From NCBI GenBank assembly GCA_947846985.1, contig CANTUZ010000001.1:4633504-4697503 (forward strand): a stretch of DNA of 64,000 nucleotides, in the 5' to 3' direction. The notes under the pieces are model-generated. The model had not been told where the DNA came from. It did no database searches and was given only the letters and a program-made list of their open reading frames with translations. Within the stretch, counting starts at the first letter, position 1. The number at the start of each line of letters is the position of its first letter. The position numbers and the translations under genes are program-made. This document shows, piece by piece, positions 26,386 through 38,535 of this stretch. The DNA is from Fratercula arctica. Its lineage: Eukaryota; Chordata; Aves; Charadriiformes; Alcidae.

Positions 26386-27189
26386 AACCCACCACGATGG
26401 CTAACGGATTGCTTAGATTTCTTCACACACAATTTGCTCAAGCTCCCTCATCTTATAGCTGCTCTATAGGTCTCCATAGCCTCCGCTGTGGCTTGATGGG
26501 ACTCCGAGAAGCACACACAGCCCTTACATCGGGTTTCACCTCTGTGGATGCCAACAAGGAGAAGGTTTCTAGATGCTGGTGTGATTTTAAGCTCACCAGG
26601 GCAAGGGCGAGTGGTATCTAACACCACACAGCCCTGCTCCCAGCAGGTCTTCAGGCTGCTCATAACAAGCACATTTCCCCACCTGCACCCTGCTTTATCT
26701 CTTCTATCACCACCAGTTTCAAGTCTAAAGCACAGGGACGGGCAGTGATATTTTTAGCTGAAATCTTAGGACAGACGTGGCAAGAAACATTTTGCTAATC
26801 CATATCAATTCTGAAAAATTATTTACTTGGAGAGAACGTCCTTTAAACCCCCCTCCAAGCCCCCGAAACAATTGATTTTAGCATTTCATAACTATGTTTG
26901 GATTCTTCAGTTCAAAGTAACACTTACTTTCAAATTGGAAGGGTTAAAACAATAGCTCCAAATCAAAATATTTATTTTACAGTCAAGGGAAATATTTATT
27001 CATCTTTCAAGCAAAGTTCTCCTCCAGCTTTGCAGAACTTCCAGAGAAACCCCCTAAAACAAGCCATTATGTCTTATAGGGTGACTCCAAACTGTTTTGA
27101 CTCCCTGTAGTGACGTCGCTAAACCCCAGACGAGAAGGATATATCCCAGTAGGCACCAAAAAATTGCTTACGGAAGGGAAGATTCAAAT

Positions 27190-27320
27190 TTAGAGTGACT
27201 GCCTATCTATAAATAGTCTGCAGAACTAAAATACATTCCACTTTGGCTGGAAATGCCTTTGGCCTTGTAGTCATAAACACTCCTGCCTTTTATAGTTGAA
27301 CCAAATATTTGGTTTCTATA
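27190..27320. promoter_or_regulatory. Candidate enhancer: MEF2, TEAD and FOX motif cluster
   Basis: A perfect MEF2 core CTATAAATAG lies at 27207-27216, a TEAD-type ACATTCCA at 27233-27240, a FOX-type TCATAAACA at 27271-27279, and a 12-bp palindrome CCAAATATTTGG at 27301-27312, all within about 110 bp. Motifs this short occur by chance, so this is a candidate only. Confidence 0.25.
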
Positions 27321-27727
27321 GTTATAACTGTGAGTACCCAGTGGTCTTTATTTTTAATCTGCACAGTGTCTGCATGAAAAGCAGGGCAGCGGTTTGTGGG
27401 GACCTCGGCGGAGTCTGGACCACAGGTGCATCATTAAAAATAAACCTGCGAACGGCAGAAAAAGCTCTCCCTGAAGCATCCAAACGCACCGAGGTTTGCT
27501 TGTAAACAGCACTTGGCTTTTAGATGCTGCACTAAATGCACCGAGAGTGAAAAAGGCCAAGGAACTGGTGATTGCTAATATAATAATGAGGCTCTGTCCT
27601 ACTAATCTGATGTTCTCAAAGCACTTTGCAAGCATTAATCATCCTCCCAGAGGGGCAGGTTGGGGATGGTCGCTCCGAGCACGTAACACAGCGCAGGGCA
27701 GCTGGAGGAGAGCCATGCTTGGCCCGA

Positions 27728-27772
27728 AATTGGGGGTGTCCCCCATTGGGGGTGTCCAAGGAAGGGGGGGGT
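27728..27772. other. G-rich duplicated hairpin / possible G-quadruplex site
   Basis: ATTGGGGGTGTCCCCC, then ATTGGGGGTGTCC again, then a G8 run. GGGGG-TGT-CCCCC is a perfect 5-bp stem. Together the G runs also fit a loose quadruplex pattern on the + strand, which is antisense to GAB2. Confidence 0.5.
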
Positions 27773-30700
27773 CTGCATTGCCTTATATGTATAAAAAAAA
27801 GTCATAGTCATCTCCCAGAAATTTGCCTTCAGAGGTGCCTGTTTATTTCTCTGACAGCAATACACATGAAAGCCCTATTATTCAGAGCTTCATAAATCAA
27901 ACACCCGTCCGCCAGCAGTATTGATGGAAGGAAAAGGAAATTAAAGGTGACCTGCTTGGCTTGGAGATCATAGGATGTTTCCCCATCCATTTACAAGAAT
28001 TTAAGGTGGTTAAATCCTGCCTGGAAGAACTAAACAGGTCTCAGTTATCTTCATGTCCCACCTTAGGGAGGATCCCGTGGAGGGAGACTGGGCTTCCCAA
28101 GGGATGTCTGGAGGTGATGGACCTGACGTTGCTGTCCTCCCAAGCAGTGAGCCTGCAAACCCAGCCGTGCACACGGGCAGTGCTTTCCCTGGAAAATGCC
28201 TAAATTCAGCTTCTTAGCAAAGCCACAGCTGTTTCACTTAACAGGTCTGAATTTATTATCATGCTGGACATGCCAAGAGGGTGACGGGTCAGGAAGGGTG
28301 AAAGGTAAATCACCGCGACCTTGGTTTTGGCAGAGCTGGTCTCATGCTGGTCAGCAAAAGACCTGTTCCCCTTGCTTATGCCCAGGATTGAGGGACATCC
28401 TAATGCCACATTCTATACTGCCTTCTGGCAGAAGAAGCAACTCATGCTTGCACATGAGTGTATGCGTGGCACACTCCTGTGCCCGTTCCTGATGGGCTGA
28501 TGGATGTCAAGGTGCCAGCCGGTTGCGTGAAGCTGTGTCCACCTGGGACAAATTCCCATTTCAGCTGTTCTACACAGCTAGAGAAAGCCAAGGGAAAGCC
28601 GCATCGAGCAAAAAGCACCTGGAAATCACAGGGATTTATTACAAGAGGAAGAATCTTTCAAATTGCCCCAAAGGGGCAAGTTTCTGCATGACTCATGCAG
28701 TCTTGACCTCTTGCTCTCTTGGGGCAAAAAGGTCTTGAGTTATCCCAGGCCGGGGCTGTCTGCACAGTGCTGGATATGAAAAATGGACAACTGTGGGGGA
28801 AAAGAGCTGGTACAAGACGCAGTTTGTGGCTGGGGGGCTGAAGACACCTGAGTGCATCCACTCATGGCAGGAGAGGAGCCACCACTCCCTCCCTTAAATT
28901 CATCCAGGAGAGAACAGGGATGTCCCAAGTGAGATTAAAACCCTTTTCTCCAGCTTCTTCTTACTCACAGAGAGCCCTGGGCAGAATTCACCCGGCACTT
29001 TTTGCTCAGCAAAGGGACTTTAGGCATCCCCACCTCCCTGTGCTCTCCCAGACCTGGCTCTTAGCTCTTGCTTCAAGGTGGAACCACTGGAAGAACTTCA
29101 TTGCCCTGCTGCAGGCAGGCTGCCCGTCGGCCAGAGTGGGACATCGCCGAAGGAGATGTGACAATGGTGCATGGACCTGTTGGATGGCTGGAGCCAGGCT
29201 TTCAACTCTCAGCACTTGCTTCTGCCTTAGTTTGCCAAAATTAAGGTGCCACAGGGATGACCTCCTAAAAGGCAGAGGTAGCACTGGGTTCACCAGGATG
29301 CCAGTCGTGCAGCCTGGAGCACTTGTGCTCTCTGAGTCGCTGCAGAGATGCCACCGCCTCCCAAAACTACACAGAGTTTTAAAACCCTCTGAGCACCGTG
29401 CATTTGCCTCAGGAGCTAATGAGGCTCTGACGTGTTGCTCGTTAGTGTGTTGCTACCTGCAAACGGCACGTCTTTGGCTTCTGGCATCCCTCCCTCCTCT
29501 CCTCTGCGGCATTAAAATGCCTCGCGCTTGCTGCGTCACTGATTTCCAAACCCGTGGTCGCTCCGCAATATTGATATTCTCATATTTACCAGCAGCCATC
29601 TCGCAGCTGCGTGGAACGGGCCTCCAGTAAATTGCTCCCGTGATTTAATTACCCCCTTGGATTCCCGATGCTTTTGCGAGCAGCGGTGGGGAAGTTGAAC
29701 ATCCCTGCATCAACCCAGAGCTGCCGTTTTGGAGCCAAACTCCTCACCCCATCCCCAGCTGCGACAACCCCATCTCACTCCGGCTGTAAAACCTGATGTG
29801 TTTTGGGGTGCTTGGGGCTGTGTGTTTGGCTCAGTGGCCACGAGAGGCTCCAGGAACCCATGTTCACGGCTTTCGGGGCAATTCTTACGTAGTGGTGGAA
29901 GGGATTTTCCCATCTGTAGGTTCACGGAGAGGCAGTGTGGCTTCTAGGATGGGACACCAATCCCCTTAGGGACTACAAAGCAAGATACGTGCCCAGTGTT
30001 TGCTACCTGCAACAAACCCCACTTCAAACCCACTTCTCGCAAAAACTGCCCTGTTCACCCCGCTTCACCTCTCACAGTATAACTTTGGTTGTACAAAGCC
30101 ATCTTCTCCCACCCCACGCGTATCAGCACCCCGGTGTGCTCCCCCAGAGTGGTTCCTACAGCACCTGGGAAGCTCCTCCAGGGAGCCTTGAGGTTTATTT
30201 GGGCAAGAATGTGAAAATACTGATGATTACAATCATTACTTCATCATGTGTCACCACGTGGAGCATCCGGGAACCGTCCAAGGTTATACCAGAAGAGCAT
30301 ATAAGAACCGCACCCCAGGAAGGATTTGTTTGTATTTCCTATGCACAGCCTCATAGGATGAATAAAATGTCCTTTGCTTGCAACTTTCTTGATCAAGGTT
30401 GGATGAAAAGCTTGTCCAGGACGCCATACATGAGCAAGAATTGATGGCTATTCTCAGAATAAGACTCTTGGACCCAGACTGTAGCTCAGGTTGGGTCCAG
30501 CAACCTACTCTCTGCATGTCCCAGTCTCTCATATGTCCAAATACTTTATGAAATTTGGAAAAATTCAAGGAAATGGTGTTTTTTGCATTTTTCAAGACAG
30601 TAATCATTTAACTAGAGAAGTTTAAAGCGAAGCTAGGAGGATGCGACTGCTCTCAGAGAGCTCTGGGTCCTGGGATGGGATGAAGGATGGGGAGTGGGAT

Positions 30701-30837
30701 AGCAATGCCCTTGTGGGAGGGTCCCAGTAGCAGAAGCACCAGGGAGAAGATGCAGGTTTTATATGGAACAAGCTGTGATTTCAACAGCCAAACCTGCTCC
30801 AGCCTCGCCCAAGTCACTACTGCAGCAGGAATACAGA

Positions 30838-30930
30838 TTTAGGGCCAGATTCTCATCTCAGACACTCAGACTAACAGTCCAGACAACCTCCACTGGTTTT
30901 AAGTTCTCCTGAATTTATGTCTCCATCAAA
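30838..30930. repeat. Possible ancient amniote palindromic repeat fragment
   Basis: TTAGGGCCAGATTCTCATCT followed by TAACAGTCCAGACAACCTCC and ACTGGTTTTAAG resembles one arm of the old 'gggccagattctgatctca' repeat that is abundant in turtles and crocodilians. Assignment from memory of the family; only one arm is seen. Confidence 0.3.
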
Positions 30931-32844
30931 GAGAGGTTGCAAAGATCACCATGGCCATTGAAAGCTGCAAACCCTCCGTCACTCTTCCGGGTGCTGCAAC
31001 AATTTGCCTCAGCTGTAATGCTGCTACAAGAAATCTCTCTCTCAACAGCAGAAATCTCCCATCTGCTGACTGGGTGATGCCCCCTGGTTTTCTAGAGGAA
31101 GATCTGAAAATGTGGTCAGATCTGGGAGGTGTTGGCATGGGGATGCTGAACACTCAACACTCAGCACATCCTCCCATGGACCACTCGGGATCCGCTAGCC
31201 TGGGTCATGGCCAAAGGTCTTCCAGCCTCTACCTTGTCCCCAAAGCATGGCCGGTACCGTACATCCCAGGGAAAGGTGGAGGAATCCCCAAAATGGTGAA
31301 ATCACCTGGTTTTGGGAAAAGCATCCCTCTAATCCAGGCAGTGAAGGACATGTTCAGCACACGGTGCGAAATAGCCCCCTGACGGCAGCTGTGGCTGTGT
31401 GATCCACAGGGAAGTGGATCAGATAACAAAGCTTTTTGCCTATATCTTAACATCATTAAAAAGTGGATAATCTCCTCCTCCATAAAAGCACCAACTCCCT
31501 CCAGGAGCCTCTTTGGCTGCCGCGTTGAGCTAGAGCAATCCCAAAGCCAGCTCTGTACCCAAGCAGGAGACGTCAATGAGAAGCGACATTTCAAAAACTC
31601 AACCCGGCGTCTGCAGGGATGGGGCTGAGCTGCAGCGATGGAGCTGTGCCCCTAAAAAGCTGTCGGTCATTTATTTAACATGCAGTCACCCCTCCGGTGC
31701 TGGTGCCACGCAATTCCAGCTGGAAGGATTATTTTCTTCTCTCCTCGTTTTTCTCCTTTGTCAGGAGCGGTTTGGAAACTTAACGGTGAAATTTTTATTA
31801 TTATTACTATTTTTTTTTATCTTTTGCAAGAAACGCCTACTGCAACAGCCAAAGCTGGGAATCATCCTTAGCTCTTTGCCTGGTTGTTATTTTGCCTTTT
31901 GTGGGTTTTCTTCTGCCAGCTCTCTGAGGACATGAAGAGGGTGGCTATAAGAAGCGCCCTTTCAGATGAGCGTTGGGCATGGCAGGGTGAGGCGACGAGA
32001 GGACCTCACCTCTCACCTTCTGCACCCAGACCTCACCTTGCTCCCCTTTCCATTGACGGACAGCAGCAGGAGTGAGATGAGCAGGTAGCCAGGTGGTGCG
32101 ACATACTCCCACTTGCCCATGCTAAGCGTCAACACCCTCAAAATCCCCGTTATCACACTATTTCACCTGCCAGTCGCGTTCCCTGCGGCACTCCCTATTG
32201 CTCACCCACCTTCACAGCATCGACACCTGCGAAGTCGCGTTTTGCTCTGCGATACGCAACACCCTCAGACTCTGCGAGACGTCCCACCTCACCCTCTTTA
32301 TTTCTAACCTCTTGCCCGGCACATGCGACCAACCCAGGATTTCTCCCAGCCCCTTCCTTTTTGCAAACACCTCCCTCCCTCCCCGTCACCTCTGATGACA
32401 GACCTCCAGATATTTTTGGAGCTGGGGGGAAGGAGGGGAGAGGAAGAGTCAGTTCTGCTTTGGATCAATGCATCGCCATTGACTGAGGACTAAAGGACTG
32501 CAGTGGACGTGCCTTTGGGAGCCGGCTGATCCATCCCCCGTCAAACCCGAGGGTCCCCACGGAGGAGCTGTCTGGTGAGACCAGGCAGCTCCTGGTTATT
32601 TTTAGGAAGAGCTTCCCTCCTCTGTTGTCTCTCTCATGCAGCAGGAAATCTTTTCTTGGACATTTTTTTTTTAAAAAAAAAAAGAGCACAAAACAACCAA
32701 AAAAACACCTCATTTCCTGGAATCTTCCTCTCCACCTCGCTTCTTTCTTCCCATTTTCCCTGTTTTGGAGAATTTTTTTTTAGGGCACGACATTCAGCAG
32801 CTTTCACTCTACCTGCAGCTCCAATCCTTGCATGCCAGCATGGA

Positions 32845-32911
32845 TCTAGGGGGGTTGGAGCTCGATCATCTTCAAGATCCCTTCCAACTCTAACCATTCT
32901 ATGATTCTATG
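32845..32911 (+). repeat. Short CR1 3' end
   Basis: GGGGGGTTGGAGCTCGATCA followed by TCCCTTCCAACTCTAACC and ATTCTATGATTCTATGAT is the last ~65 bp of a CR1 copy, including the terminal octamer-type repeats. Confidence 0.88.
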
Positions 32912-33006
32912 ATCTCCATTGCATTCACAGCTGCTGCATGGGAGGAATCAAACGCCCTGAGCACACTCCAGCACACGGAGAACATCCCCAAGAAGCATCC
33001 TCATGC

Positions 33007-33058
33007 AGGTCCTACCCCAAATGCCACTCAACACATGAAGCCACCCCATTGACTTTGG
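33007..33058. repeat. Dispersed direct repeat, copy A
   Basis: CAGGTCCTACCCCAAATGCC, ACTCAACACATGAAGCC and ACCCCATTGACTTT match a segment at 35737-35788 at roughly 85-90% by eye. No known element is recognised. Confidence 0.7.
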
Positions 33059-34463
33059 CCAACGGTGGAGCTGGCCCTCAGGGCACAGGCAGAGCATGCG
33101 CGGGCTCCTCTTCCACGTCCATATGCTCCATCCGGAAACATCAATTCTCTTCCTATAGGAAGGCAGGTTATCCTGGGGCAGAGGAAATGTTTCCTCTTCC
33201 CGGCAGGATGTTTGCAGTGAGCCCAGAGTGAGGTATGTATAGAAACCTCCCGAGGCGGCTGTACCTTTGTGGAGATTTCAGCAAATATCTCCCAGAAAAA
33301 GACTTTAATCAATGTTAGTGCCCTCAGAGCAGATGAAAGCCAGCCCCAGGAAAACATCAAAAGACAAATATAAAAAATAACATCCTACCCTTGCCAAAAT
33401 TAGGCAGAAGGTCCCCTACTAGCCACAGTGAGCAATAAAGATGGGAGGGATCCCTACGGGGAGATCTCCACACTTGGGACACCCTGAATCCAGGGAGATG
33501 GTGCCCAGGTCTGGCCAGAAAGGAGTTTTCATTCCCCCCTTCCACTAATTTTCCCTCTTGAGTAAGGAAAAGCAAAGCATCTCTGTAAGATATTTTTTTT
33601 TTTTAATTTTAAATTTTTCTGACCCCCCAAAAATGATTTATCAAAAAATTCCTACCTTGGTCTATTAAAACCATTGAGATTTCAGCCCTTCATCTAGTTT
33701 AAAGCGTAACTCCTGATGCGCAGCTCCCTAGGGTTAAAGATAAGTCTCTCTTCTAGGCTCTGGGCAAGGTACTCGACTTCAAGGTTTGCAGACAAAACTT
33801 TTAAGAAGATCAGCCCTTTAGCAGCCAGAAACTTCCCTCGGCTGCACAAAGAGGTTTCGAGAGCTCTTTGACAAGAGCTTTGATCCCTCTTCTCGTACAA
33901 CAACACACTGAAGGTTTATTGGAGCGCTCTGGAGCACGGTATTTGGAATAGAGAAAATAAACCCCAAAGAAATTCAGCGCTCAGGAAGGAGTTTTTCCCA
34001 TGCAACTACAATTTAGGGATCGGGGAACTTCAGCTCCAAGCGCTGCATGGGGTCATTAAATAAAAGAGCGCTTCACCCTTTTGGACATCAAATCCCATCA
34101 ACACCGCTTGCACGACGCGGTAAAGTAGTAGATGAGCAATAACCTCTTTTGGGTGCTGCAAAAAAACCCAACCCCTTTAGGTGCTCTCTCCTAATCCCTA
34201 TGTGGTTGCAATTATTTTATTTGCCCCTATTTCCCTTTCAACATGAGTCCAGTCCGTGGGAGACCCAGCATGGTGCAGCTCTGCCATTCTTTCTGGCTTG
34301 TAGTTTTCAGGGATGAAAAGCAGGGACTCAGAGGGGCGGGATGGGGAAACGTGAGCTGTCCATACCCTTCAAACTGTTTTGATACTTCAGGCAAAAGGAA
34401 GTAAACTAGATATTTTAGAAGTCATCTGCAACACAAATAAAAATAAACGGTTTTGGAAAATGT

Positions 34464-34466
<3 letters not shown>

Positions 34467-34510
<44 letters not shown>
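34467..34510. repeat. Poly(T)44 tract
   Basis: An uninterrupted run of 44 T. It could be the poly(A) tail of a retroposed transcript lying on the minus strand (body to the right), but the following ~250 bp resemble nothing I recognise and no target-site duplication is evident. Runs of this length may also be assembly-sensitive. Confidence 0.95.
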
Positions 34511-34511
<1 letters not shown>

Positions 34512-35193
34512 AGTAAATCATTCCTACGTCCTGTTACCCTGCTGTGGGATGTGCCCGTAGTGGTGCATAGCTGGTTTTACCACTAATGATGGGTCAGTCT
34601 GTCGAGGTTTTATTTTAATTTTACGACCTTTACGAGAAACTCTTGTGTAGCAATGATTAAAATAGCAGCTGTCTCCTGTTTGTGCCGTGGAGAAACTGTC
34701 TGCCACTGACACAGACATGCCACCAAGCTGAAAAACATCACCCTTTTTTATTTATCACATAAACACTGTCTGCCTAAACGCTTCAACCCAAGCAGGTGTT
34801 GGACTGACCCGGTGCTCCTGGATGTCCCACCAAGCCCTGCCCATCCATGCAGGGGACCCAGCAGAGTCTTTTCCCATAGGGATTTGTAGAGGGCAGGGAC
34901 GGGGAGCATGTCTTCCTTCACGCCAGGTGGCCAGAAGCTTCCAAGACACAATGTGCTTATTAACTGTATCTCCAGTTTCTGCTGTACCCATCCCCGGGGC
35001 TGATCCTCGCACGCCCTCATCGTTGTCAGGGTGGACACTCAGACCCACCAAACATCAGCAAAGCCATTCCTCCTGCATGAATATTGTGCCAGCCCCATGT
35101 GAACACGGAGCCCGGCACACGGAAATACGAGTGAGTGGTGGGGCTGTGGGAAGGGACGGAGACTTGCTTTGCTAGACAAAATTTTCAAAACTC

Positions 35194-35194
<1 letters not shown>

Positions 35195-35265
<71 letters not shown>
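35195..35265. repeat. (AAT)n trinucleotide microsatellite, about 24 copies
   Basis: An uninterrupted ATAATAATA run of about 71 bp. It translates on the minus strand as a poly-Tyr run in an open frame that has no other support. Confidence 0.97.
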
Positions 35266-35736
35266 TTTCAGGCACTTGATATTCAGGAAGGACCAACCGC
35301 CTCCATAAGGAAAACCAGGTACCCAAACCTAGCACCAGTTTGGGACGTGCTCCTCCTTCCAACCTTGGTAGCTAAAAGCTGTAGCTGCCCTACTTGCGTT
35401 TCTTTTTTTCTTTTTTGGAAACACTCACGTGAATGAAGTCCTGTTTGTGGAAAATTGCATCACTTGGGCTGAAGGAGACTTCCTGCTTTTCTCCGTCTGA
35501 TTATCTCATGACTGCTGTCTCTCTGCAACACACTTGCTTCGGTATTTTGGTTTTGGCTACGTCGGTGGGATCAGCAGTCAAGGGGGTGCGCAGGCACGGG
35601 TCTGAGGGCATGAGGACAATGTTGCCTTTCTTGGCTAAACTTTTCCCTTCTCATTGCTTCCCCGCAACCTACTGCTTTTGCCAAAAGGCACAAAATTAAG
35701 GGGGCAGGTTGATGGGGACATTTCAAAGACCTCAGC

Positions 35737-35788
35737 TCAGGTCCTACCCCAAAAGCCACCCAACGCAGGAAGCCACCCCATTGACTCT
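35737..35788. repeat. Dispersed direct repeat, copy B
   Basis: CAGGTCCTACCCCAAAAGCC, ACCCAACGCAGGAAGCC and ACCCCATTGACTCT are the partner of 33007-33058, same orientation, 2.7 kb apart. Confidence 0.7.
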
Positions 35789-36418
35789 CAGGTCCTGGGA
35801 AATTACAGAAAAACGTGGAAAATTCACATCCTCTTAGCAGATCAAGTAACCGGCTCCTCTTTCCAAAGGCTTGGGCTAAAATCCTGGACTTCACGTCCTC
35901 CCAACTTCACACACACAACCATCAGCTCAATCAGGAAGACGCGCAGGTACCTGGCCCTGAAGGCAGATGAGCTGCTGAAGCAGAGGGCTTAAAAAGGTAA
36001 TTGGGGACAGATTTCAACCTCCGAAAGGCTTCAGATACTTACGCAGAGCTAATGTTAAGATAATTCAGAAATACTTCATACCTGACAACATAACATACTA
36101 GCTCCGGCTGCAATTTAGTGCGTGTTATCAGGTTTTTCATTGCTTTTCCCTCGCTGTGATGGATTCCAAGCTTGCCGTTATTACAGCCATTACATGCTTG
36201 ATTTTAATGGGGGGTGCTTGCAGCTGTCACAACGGGCTGAAAATATATTCTTTATGTCAAACTGCACAGGACACATTTCCTCCTTGAGTCACTGACAGGT
36301 CACCTCCCCAAACCAATTAGCTAATTGTCTCCTATCACTCCCTGAAGAGCAAGAGAAATGAGTGACTTGCGAATGAACTCTGCCCATAGAAAACGCTTGT
36401 TCTCTCTCTCCCTCTCTA

Positions 36419-36557
36419 ATTTTTTTTTTTTTTTTTTTTTAAACCTTAATTTAATCTGTCGGCCATTCCAACAAACGAGGCAGTGTGCCTGCCCATTCCT
36501 TGCATGCTCACTCCCTGCCAGGCTGTTTTATTTATTTATTTATTTATTTATTTTTAA
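36419..36557. repeat. Poly(T)22 and (TTTA)n simple repeat
   Basis: A T-run at 36419-36440 is followed at about 36528-36553 by six or more TTTA units. Between them is ordinary intron. Confidence 0.93.
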
Positions 36558-37304
36558 ATAAAAGGGAGTAAAAATTAATAGTGTTTCTTTCCTAGGATAT
36601 CTAGACAACTTGCTGCAGCAAAGCGGGGGTCATCAGCAACCATTAGCTCATGCCTGGGTCCTACTCCTAAATCTGCCATCGGGTCTTTTTGGGCTCAACC
36701 TGACCCTCGAGAGCTGGCGAGGCTCTTGCTTAATGTCAGGACACGCTCGTGCCTGCTTTGGCTTCAATCAGCCGGGTTAGAAAGCGTTACTTTACTCGGC
36801 AGAACTGCTCCTCAGGCAAAGCCCCTCCTGGCCGTTGGCTTCAAGAGCGTACCGAGCTGTCACTTTTATTTCTATTTCTCTTAGCCCTGCAAAAGCAATG
36901 CAAGGAGGGGAAAATAAACAAAAAGAAAATAAATTGCTCCTCGCTGCACATAACTGAGTTGCATGTTGTGTTGCACGGAGGACAGAGGGGAGATGTGGCT
37001 TCACGCACAGCAGCATGGAGAGAAGCCTTTTTTCCTGGCACAGATGGGGATGTGAGCGGACCAGGAGATACGTGTTGGTGTCAGCACATTCATTACAGAT
37101 GCAGCCATAGGGGTAAATTCTGAATGATAAACTGTGTGTTGCTGAGTTCCACAAAGAAGACCTGTGCCTGCCCAGGGACACCTCCCCTACTGCTAGATGT
37201 TACTAAAGCATGAATATCATGGCTCCAACAAAACTGAAATACCTGTTGCAGCTATCACTATGTCACCTCAACCTTCTGCAATCCCCTCTGACCCCATGCA
37301 CCTC

Positions 37305-37927
37305 TGTAGTAAGACCACTAAATCATCCTTGACCAACCTGGTAGCCCTCTACGGGGAGATGACTGGCTTGATAAGAGCAGTGGGTATCTCCCATAAGGTG
37401 GTCATAGACAAACTGGTGAAGTATGGGCGAGATAACTGGACAGTGAGGTTTTTCTCACTGGGGCTGGGCTGGTTGGAAAGCAACTTTATCCACCAGACTG
37501 AGGGGTCCTGGTGGAGACCAAGTTGACAGACTGAGAGAGTTGGGGTTGTTCAGTCTGGAGAAAAGAAGGTTCCAAGGAGACCTTATAGTGGCCTACCAGT
37601 ATCTTAAGGGGGCCTACAAGAAAGCTGATGAGGGACTTTTTAGGATGTCTGGTAATGGTAGGACTAGAGGGAATGGATTAAAACTAGAGATGGGGCGATT
37701 CAGACTGGACGTTAGGAAGAAGTTCTTCACCATGAGGGTGGTGACACACTGGAACAGGTTGCCCAGAGAGGTGGCGGAAGCCCCATCCCTGTAAGTTTTT
37801 AAGGCCAGGCTGGATGGGGCTCTGAGCAACCTGATCTAGTGGGAGGTGTCCCTGCCCATGGCAGGGAGGTTGGAACTAGATGATCTTTAAGGCCCCTTCC
37901 AACCCTAACAATTCTATGATTCTATGA
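37305..37927 (+). repeat. CR1 copy with internal deletions, including reverse transcriptase-end remnant
   Basis: The 5' part (about 37305-37525) contains AACCTGGTAGCCCTCTACGG, GATGACTGGCTTGATAAGAG, TCTCCCATAAGGTGGTCATA and GGACAGTGAGGTTTTTCTCA. These are decayed pieces of the CR1 second open frame (reverse transcriptase end). From 37526 the standard 3' part runs through GTTGCCCAGAGAGGTGGCGG and CAACCTGATCTAGTGGGAGG to CAATTCTATGATTCTATGA. The frame is broken and non-functional. It may be one deleted copy or two abutting copies. Confidence 0.88.
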
Positions 37928-37969
37928 CCATGAGCCATTAATGTGTCCTCACAGCAAATAAAGTCACCA

Positions 37970-38535
37970 GCCTCCTGGGCCGTGTTAGGCTGAGTGTTGC
38001 CAGCAGGTCGAGGCAGGGGATCCCCTCCCCTCTGCTCAGCCCTGGTGGGACACATCCAGGGGCTGGGTCCAGGCCCGGGCTCCTCAGTACAAGAGAGACA
38101 TGGACACGTTGGAGTGAGTCCAGCAAAGGGCTACAAAGATGATTAAGGGACTGGAGCATCTGACATGACGAGAGGCTGAGAGAGGTCGGACTCTTCAGCC
38201 TGGAGAAGAGAAGGCTCAGGGGGATCTTATCCACGTGTATAAATACCTGATGGGGGTGAATTAAAAAAGACCGAGCCAGATTCTTCTCGGTGGTACTCAA
38301 TGACCAGACAAGAGGCAATGGGTACACATTAAAAATACAAGAAATTCTATTTAAACATAAGAATAAACTTTTTTTAACTGTGAGGATGGTGAAACACAGG
38401 CACACATTGCCCAAAGAGGCCGTGCAGTCTCCATCCCTGGAGATGTTCAAAATCCTAAGCAATCTTGATGACCCTGTTTTAGGACAGGGGGTTGAAGTAG
38501 GTGATTGCCAGAGGTCCCTTCCAGCCTCACTGATT
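37970..38535 (+). repeat. CR1 fragment of a second subfamily
   Basis: Signature pieces in order: GAGAGACATGGACACGTTGG, GTCCAGCAAAGGGCTACAAAG, CTCTTCAGCCTGGAGAAGAG, CCAGATTCTTCTCGGTGGTA, CAAGAGGCAATGGGTACAC, CCATCCCTGGAGATGTTCAA, CCAGAGGTCCCTTCCAGCC. It sits 42 bp after another CR1 of a different subfamily in the same orientation. It lacks the terminal octamers. Confidence 0.88.

Larger units (their letters stand above)
26386..32844. other. Intron 1 segment, AT-richer at 26.7-27.3 kb
   Basis: Contains the motif cluster at 27190-27320, the G-rich hairpin at 27728 and a possible old repeat arm at 30838. A 236-codon plus-strand open frame (28920-29630) has no recognisable domain. Confidence 0.5.

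Noticed and set aside
29205..29275. Possible third MIR relic (CTTCTGCCTTAGTTTGCCAA)
   Set aside because: Only one box is recognisable and the upstream MIR core is missing; too weak to annotate.
37305..37525. CR1 reverse transcriptase as an active gene
   Set aside because: The coding remnant has deletions and no continuous frame; a dead fragment.
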